From positions 1,679,730 through 1,743,729 of the forward strand of contig CAIIXF020000007.1 in the NCBI GenBank assembly GCA_903813345.2: DNA of 64,000 nucleotides, given 5' to 3'. Shown here one piece after another: positions 57,716 to 64,000 of this stretch (positions within the stretch are counted from its first letter, which is position 1; each line of letters opens with the position of its first letter). Position numbers and translations under genes: made by a program. The DNA comes from Owenia fusiformis (Eukaryota; Annelida; Polychaeta; Sabellida; Oweniidae). The notes under the pieces are model-generated. The model did no database searches, was not told the origin of the DNA, and worked only from the letters and a program-made list of their open reading frames with translations.

Positions 57716-60700
57716 GATATAAGACCCCCTCCCAAACAGTTCCTAGATTATTAAGGATTAATATACTTCAAGGTTCTTGCATTTGTTTATAATGAGGATA
57801 AAACCTTCGTTCCCTTATTGAAGTTCCACAAGATCATGAAGCCTGAATAGTTGATTTCACTTTGTCAAAAGTCATGGATGATTGCTGTTGGATAGGAATG
57901 AAATAAAAAAAACTTGCCTATTGAATGTCTGTGCGAATGGTATCAAATAATTTCGATTTCTCAAAAGTTGCTTTTCCTCTCACTTCCTTTTATCTATATA
58001 ATCACATATTAAAGGCAGAATCAGATCTATAGGGGGCGACAAAATTACAAGGAACGTGCATAATTGACCTACCAATCTATTCCTTACAATATCAAATACA
58101 ATATCTCCCAAAAGATTCACAATATGTTATAAATTGGTGAAGTTATTTACGATTCAAAGTGCAAAAATGGGTGAAAAATGTTTAAATTCTCCCAAATAAT
58201 AAGAATGGTTTACCATTCTTATAGAAAAATACTACATTACTGTAAAAATCTTTCGTTTTCCTTGAATAAAGTATGCACTTTTGTGATTTTTAGAAAATAG
58301 ACATGATAAGGAATGACATGAGCCAAAAATATTCTAAAATTGAAACAATTTTTTGTTTAGCCTGCTCGCTATCTCTGATTCTCTCTTTAATTGGATCAAT
58401 ACAGACTCGATTTCCTTTGCCAACAATGCCATTGCAATGAAATGACGGGAAACGGTCGCTGGAATAAGCAATCAGACGTCTCAATTTGTTGAACGTTTGT
58501 TTTTGTTGAATGTTACTAGAAAACAATGCGTAATTCTGATTTTGATATTGTTGCAATGCACATAAAGCATAGTTCAGCATTTCAAGTCATGAGCATTTGA
58601 TAAAGGGGAAGGGGTGGCGTAAATAATTTCTGACTGCCAAGACTGCCATTTCTGACTGCCCTTCTCAAGAAACCTCATTATACCAAACCCTTCACCCACG
58701 CAAACACGTACTCAGTCCATGTTGGGTTGGGAAATAGAAACGGATTAGGCCCACGGGGGGGGGGGGGTAAAACCGCACCCCCTTGAAGACAGGTTTCTGA
58801 CGGGCCTGACCCCCTCCCCCGGCAAAAGCAGGTTATGAATAATGTAGCCAGTCCATGTTAGTTTCTCGGAGATATCCTTGAAGAATTCTCAACTTATCAA
58901 GACAGATAACAATATAAATTGTAGATGGCAAAATAATCTGATCTGATTTTGCTTGCAATTTGTCTGCCTTTAACAGTCTAATTTCATAGTTATGCAATAA
59001 AAATCCCCATGGCAAAAGCAGGCCGCTACTTATACCTTAAAGTGTTTAGTCGGTCCATGATAGTGTCTGGGAGTTGTCTCTGAAGAATTCTCAACATATC
59101 AAGATAAGAGCTGATAATATAAAATGTAGATGGCAAAATAAAACGGCAAGCACCCCCGCATGCACCTCTAAACATATGCTCATTAATTAATATGGTTACA
59201 AACAACAGAAGGATAATCTTTAAATGATTGCAACGCATTATCTATTTTAGCTGGAATCAAGTTATTTCTAACTCATGCGACAAAACGGAAAATGGTTTAG
59301 AAAATAAATCAATAAGATCAACGTTATACTTATTCTAATTTAATTCCTAAATAAAGTCTCAACCCTCCAGACACTGGTGACATTTGACCGCATTTGAAAG
59401 ACTTTATCTAATTTAAACAATCAAATCAAATCAAAAGTAAAACATGCAAACAGGTAAAACTGCTTATTTGAGAATATCCGAGGAAATGTGTGTCCGGGAT
59501 GTGTGACGCAGATTTCAAGTCCTACATCGTCGTTGAATACCCTGAAAAGAAATCTGCTTATGATAAGTTATTCTTTTTATACCATGGTCAGAGCAATATC
59601 TCAGTATATAATAGTAAATGATAAATCACATATTTGGGATATGGATGATATTGGGATTAGAGGGATGATATGGATATCAACCCGGGTATTTATTCAAAAA
59701 TTTTCAATTTTCAAAAAAGATATTTGTTTCAAAATTTTTCATTTTTTCAAACATTTTCTCTCATTCAAAAAGGATTTTAGATATACATGTATATGTTGCT
59801 CTTGACCATGGTATAAGGTCGTTATTCACCTGTCGGGATGATATTGAGATGGTATCAATATTTCACTCTGTCACTGCGTTCCCTCGGGAAATATTAATAT
59901 CATGTGATATTCCCCATAGCAAATCCCTCCTGGTGAATAACTTCTTTGTATATACTTTCAACTAATTTAACAATGAAACAGAAACACAATGCATGCCAAA
60001 CATTATCTATTGTATTATTGTATATATGGTTATTTCATAGTTTGCACTTGTATTCAGCAACTGTGTTTCTCAAACCCAATATGCGATAAACATTTTTAGG
60101 GTTAACACGTGAGACTTAACACGTCGCTTGAGGCAAGATGCATAAACTATATAATTCCACGGCTATAACTTGAAAACGCCACTGTTGTGTCTATGCCCCT
60201 TCTGTATCTTACCCACGGGAACCTACAAAACAGAAAAATATATACATGTAATGACATTATGAAAAGGGGAAGTCCCGTCTATATAAATCCCTAGGTTCAA
60301 GTCGTGGAAACATCCCCATATTTGCAACAAAACAATGATAAACCAAAGTCGGTAAGTAGTAGTTGTACCATATGCATGAATTGTAGCGTATGGGAAGGAT
60401 GATAAAACGCAAAAAAATAATTTAAATACTTGGTGAAGTCTGGCATTCATGATCTGACAGGAAATTTAGGGAAAGCCTTGATTATGATTAAACGTAAAAG
60501 CAAAAGTTGACCATTGTATCTTGGAGGTTATCATGACAAATGAATGTTCATTCGAAGACGACCACTGAATCCAAATCCAGTTCACTAAAACAATGTATTA
60601 TAAATAAATAAACTAAATCACTATTACTATTACATGTATTATAAAATAATAGATAGATAACGTGTTTTATATTCGTACAATGATGAATACATTGCAGCAA

Positions 60701-61276
60701 AGAGCTTGAAACAATGTTCACCGTTTATACAGTTTAAGTTAAACTAAATAACAGCAACGCCAAAGCGTAGAAAATTAATATTTGATCTTGAAAGTATTAA
60801 CATCAATTGCTAAGATTTGAACATTATGCTCTTGATGCAGAACACAATAGTGTTTTACTTTAATCGAATATGTTTATAATCATATCATATGACATTAATG
60901 ATTGCGATTTCATGATTATATGGAGATGTTACCGTGACATACACGTATTTTCAGAAAAATTTGTTATCGTTGGTAGAAAACGGTAGATCTAACGTACTCT
61001 GGAAAATGGCCTACCTTCGTGAATTGTGTTTTAACGTTTACTTTTTATTACCTTTAAATGCTTAGTTTCATCATTGGTCAGAGGGAATAGCATATGACGT
61101 AAATAAAGGGATTACAAGCTTTATTCCTGTTCTAGTCTACTGTGAAGAAACGTATACCCAGTTTTTGGGTACCGGGTTTTTTCGACCGGGTACTTTCTCA
61201 ACCGGGTACCGGGTACCAAGTTGGAATCCCGCATGGAGGATTTAGTACCCGGTACCCGGTTTTTTCTACAAACCCC

Positions 61277-63688
61277 ATCGCAAATGGACCTTCCATAAAC
61301 ATAAGGCAGGAGAATTCGTGGTGGCAAATTCAAATTCATTTCCTCATTGTCCAATATAAATTTGATTTCTCCCCATTCAATAGATAAATTATTTTGAAAC
61401 AGTCCCCTTTGAACTTGAATACTATTTATAACTCCTCGCTGAGTCAACTGACACCGTTCATACCCATATTGTAACTTGGTTATCGGTATCGTCATCCGTT
61501 GACTCAATGAAGATAATTCTAATATCAATCTAGATTTCCTATGTACACTTCGCTTTCCGCACACGGCACGCCATGCTTTAAACGTAAACTTAATCGTCAT
61601 CACTAGTACATAAAATGTCATTATGGTCAATATAATGATTGACCAAGTTTGGGTGACATTTAAATATTTCATATTTTCTGGAGTGTGACTCGTAGTAGTA
61701 TCTCGCATGGACTTTACAATGAATTGGCGACCTTCCGCTTTCATTACACTCTGTATTGACAGAATAGTAGTTAATATAAACTTTATTTTTGTTAACACAT
61801 AAATATTAGATATGATTGCGATCACAGCCAGAGCAAAAGAAACATAAATTATCACATCGGTTATATTTATTCCGAAAAAGTCCCAATCACCCATCTCAAA
61901 ACTCAATTGATCCGCCTCTGAAAAATGTAGAGGTCTTTTAGACCTTACAGCTTCCGCAAGATGTTTAACATCTGTTTTTATTATTCCCTCGGATTTGATA
62001 GCGTTTTGCCATCTAGCTGATGTCATAGTGACCGGTAGTTTTTCATGGTTTATCATAGGCTCCACTGAGTCTAATTCGGAGCCGGTCATGTTGACCGTTA
62101 ATTCTTCATTTATAAAATGATGTATGAATGGTATGTTAATGGGATAATTGTACTCGATTTCCGTTGAATCCATAACGCAACCTATTCGCTCAGGTATATA
62201 ATTATCATTGATCATCAAAGAACAATCACAATTTAGATTTATTTTACAGTACCTACAAGTAGGTATATGTTTTGAGGGATTACGCTTACAACGCATAACC
62301 CAATTGTCTTTTGCCTCAGCATTTATTAAGAATTGATTGTTGGATATTTTCATAATTTTAGTGCGAACTTCTGACTCTTCTTGATAATGAAAATTGCATA
62401 ATTTTAGAATATTTTGAACATCGTCCATATATAGAGCTAGTAAACACGATTTCTTTTGGATAGCCCTCAAATTAGAATACGCATTTTGAGATTGAGAATC
62501 ATAATTCTCATTAATTTCGTATTCATCTCTGGTTAGTTCGAAATAAAAGGAACTTTCTTCATTTAGACCAATATATCTTTGAGGATTATTTAGTATGATT
62601 GATTGATTGTCCCGCTGTTGTTTGAAATTCAAATCACGCGGTATAGGCACTGAGTGAGTGTCCGCATAATATAGAGAATATTTATATCCTGTAGTAGAAA
62701 TAGGTATTTCAATCATTACATATAAATAGCTTTTTGTGCGCGAGTAAGATACAATTTGCTTTTCAAAGAAATACCGAAGGGCAGATTCAGTTACTTTAAA
62801 GTTCGGAAATTGTAATGACAATTTATTTTTAACCTTATCCAGCGCTTTCTTTAGATCATTAGCCGAAATGAGATCCGGCGATAAACGTCCAGTATTAGCC
62901 ATTTTAATCGCCAGCACGTGTCTATGATACCATGTCTCCGCAAATTTCAAATTATATATTACTTGACTTAGGTATTTAAAGTACGCTGTCATCAATCCCG
63001 TAGTTTTATCAATACTGACTTTTAGTCTTTGAATATTCATCTCATCAAGTTGTAGCCTAATATCCGTATTATTTATGTAATTCAACAATTGATTAATGGA
63101 TTCGTGATTCTGATTAATCATAGAAAACATATTAGTAGAGCGGTTTTCCGACAATTCCATGAAGTCATGCAATTCATTCTCAAATTGGTTAAATCGGACG
63201 GCTGATTTGTTTCCAAAAGTTTCCAAATATTTGACATGCGAAGCCAATATTTTAAATTTATCCATACTCACTAAACCAAATATTGATGAGACTAGGTTAC
63301 CTATAGGTTGCAACAGAGCGGCTCTCTTGTTTTTATATCTGTAATGAGTTACGTTAGGCAACAATGCTTCGAGATTATTTTGATGAGCTGAAATTTTCTC
63401 AGTCAAAGTTTTCATAACATCGCGCATTTGTTCACACGTACCGGCATGTAATATGCCATTGGGGTTACATGTTAAAACTATTGGTTGATCAATAGCCTTA
63501 ATTAACGGCAACGTTTCCATTTTAAATGTAAGGTGAAATGAATCCGATTCCGTTAAGTGGTTATTCTTGACTTGAACGAATTTCACTCCGTAATTATATC
63601 TCCATGGATCCGCGTTTTCCTTTCGGGCGGGTACAAGGTGTCCTCCCATAAGCATCATTATTATCACAAAATGGTAATACAGCGTCAT
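61277..63688 (-). pseudogene. envelope-like glycoprotein gene, interrupted near its 3' end
   Basis: 804 codons of an envelope-type membrane protein of an invertebrate retroelement. The ATG at 63688 opens a signal peptide (hydrophobic core YYHFVIIMMLMGG); the frame upstream has no ATG. Near residue 119-122 is a basic KNKR site followed by a hydrophobic Gly-rich stretch, the layout of a furin-type cut before a fusion peptide in baculovirus F/errantivirus-like envelopes. A Cys cluster lies at 467-504. Hydrophobic segments lie at about 608-632 and 680-702, so there are two candidate membrane spans where one is usual, with a long tail after them. At 61277 an 8.9-kb insertion interrupts the gene, and the frame then runs into transposon sequence. 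The remaining C-terminal codons are at 52278-52369. No other stop or shift is seen. Family assignment is by layout, not by alignment. Confidence 0.72.
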
Positions 63689-63720
63689 ACTCACTGTTGA
63701 CCTTCTCTGGAAGAAGATAT

Positions 63721-63744
63721 TTGTGTATATATATATATATATAC
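63721..63744. repeat. TA dinucleotide run
   Basis: Short (TA)n microsatellite in the leader of the envelope gene. It makes upstream in-frame translation (a run of Ile-Tyr) implausible and supports the later ATG. Confidence 0.7.
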
Positions 63745-63883
63745 CCCTTGTGGTATCACAATCAGTAAGTGTTGACAAAAACTTCGAGTACACAGCTATT
63801 CAGTGGTTTGGCAAAAGAGGTAGAACAATTCAGAACCTAACCTTTAATTGAAATATTCGGGCAACAGGGATACCGACACTTAC

Positions 63884-64000
63884 CAATAAAAACTTAGGAT
63901 TTTTCTCAGGGACACAGATTTATGCATTCTACTACTCAAGATCCGCCTCTTCTTGGTGATGTAACTAGGGTTCTCGGCTAATTCTCTGTCCGATATTCTT
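63884..64000 (-). CDS. open frame with splice donor, possible pol end
   Basis: A minus-strand frame open from the window edge, rich in Arg/Lys/Ser, reaches a strong donor (TTG|GTAAGTG) at 63884/63883, with an in-frame stop just inside the intron (63880-63882). It may be the end of the retroelement's pol gene or an exon used for a spliced envelope message. It is too short to identify. Confidence 0.35.

Larger units (their letters stand above)
53004..61150. other. interior of the large segment, no supported gene
   Basis: 8.1 kb with no exon or domain that I can recognise. It holds a TATTG microsatellite (53487-53540), an inverted-repeat element (53605-53990), a diverged inverted pair (about 55337-55585), repeat copies at 56495-56760 and 57610-57715, poly-G tracts near 56510 and 58757, and a palindromic stretch at about 59820-59960. 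Confidence 0.5.
52370..61276. mobile_element. 8.9-kb segment with GGTACC-rich inverted ends and target duplication
   Basis: Left end GGGTTTGTAGAAAAAACCGG at 52370, right end the inverse at 61276, both followed inward by GGTACCG/GGTACCC heptamers. Flanks are direct repeats ATCGCAAA at 52362-52369 and 61277-61284 (nine bases, CATCGCAAA, if one terminal base is shared). The left 630 bp match almost the whole 1-kb element at 9391-10425. At the right only the terminal 125 bp match. The interior, 53003-61150, has no long frame. Either it is a large non-autonomous element, or a 1-kb copy later split by an 8.1-kb insertion. Confidence 0.75.
41713..64000 (-). mobile_element. envelope-bearing LTR retroelement (partial), split by two insertions
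   Basis: A minus-strand retroelement enters from the right edge. In transcription order it has a possible pol end with splice donor (64000-63884), an envelope-like gene (63688 onward), a small unassigned ORF, a RING-finger ORF, a 1.3-kb AT-rich 3' region, a polypurine tract and a 3' LTR (42338-41713). A Ty3/gypsy element (43637-51505) and an 8.9-kb GGTACC-ended segment (52370-61276) were inserted later. Removing both leaves about 6.2 kb of this element in the window. Its gag-pol and 5' LTR are not seen, so family assignment (Ty3/gypsy versus BEL/Pao) is open. Confidence 0.7.

Noticed and set aside
59820-59960. Palindromic GTTATTCACC / GGTGAATAAC stretch as a complete MITE
   Set aside because: The inverted words are clear but the ends and a target duplication could not be fixed, so it is mentioned only as part of the segment interior.
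61121-61276. Envelope frame continuing into RKNRVPGTKSS-type sequence
   Set aside because: This is translation of the GGTACC transposon end, which begins at 61276. Similar VPGT-rich frames appear at every copy of that end (9320, 10270, 52336).
63689-63793. N-terminal extension of the envelope frame up to 63793
   Set aside because: It begins with GTG, not ATG, and reads through a TA microsatellite as Ile-Tyr repeats. The ATG at 63688 starts a proper signal peptide.

Overview
This is a window of an invertebrate animal genome. It is AT-rich, genes are split by GT-AG introns, and transposable elements fill most of the space between exons. A lophotrochozoan, most likely a bivalve mollusc, is my best guess. 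It rests on general impression only (repeats with GTCCGTCC/GGACGGAC runs, a long TIR-domain gene, a granulin gene with many repeats), so the species is unproven.

Layout. 1-3.6 kb: intergenic DNA with small inverted-repeat elements. 3.7-7.9 kb, minus: TMEM19 (DUF92 family), six coding exons seen, last exon not found. 7.9-8.5 kb: probable shared promoter between TMEM19 and a plus-strand gene; the first exon of that gene is probably the untranslated start of the granulin gene. 8.5-14.9 kb: transposons (a 1-kb element with long inverted ends, two dead LINEs). 14.9-28.6 kb, plus: a progranulin-like gene with 18 coding exons, about 1,387 codons and 17 granulin modules. Eleven of its exons are near-identical 231-bp units. 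30.6-39.3 kb, minus: the kinetochore gene CENP-K, convergent with granulin. A complete single-exon ARM-TIR-SAM gene ending in a CAAX box lies inside one of its introns on the same strand. 41.0-41.5 kb, plus: first exon of a clan-2 cytochrome P450.

41.7-64 kb is a nest of elements downstream of that P450 exon. The outer layer is a minus-strand LTR retroelement: its 3' LTR is at 41713-42338 with a polypurine tract beside it, followed outward by a non-coding 3' region, a small RING-finger ORF (51641-51964) and an envelope-like gene (from 63688). Its gag-pol and 5' LTR would lie beyond the window. Two later insertions split it. One is a young Ty3/gypsy element (43637-51505) with 584-bp LTRs differing at one base, a 4-bp target duplication and an intact 1,694-codon gag-pol. 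The other is an 8.9-kb segment (52370-61276) bounded by inverted GGTACC-rich ends and an 8-9 bp target duplication, landed inside the envelope gene. The envelope frame continues on the far side of that insertion to its own stop.

The most notable items are the envelope-plus-RING retroelement with its two dated insertions, the GGTACC-ended transposon family (a 1-kb copy and an 8.9-kb copy, each with a target duplication), the recent exon amplification in granulin, and the nested TIR gene with a lipid-anchor signal. All calls come from reading the sequence; no database search was run.
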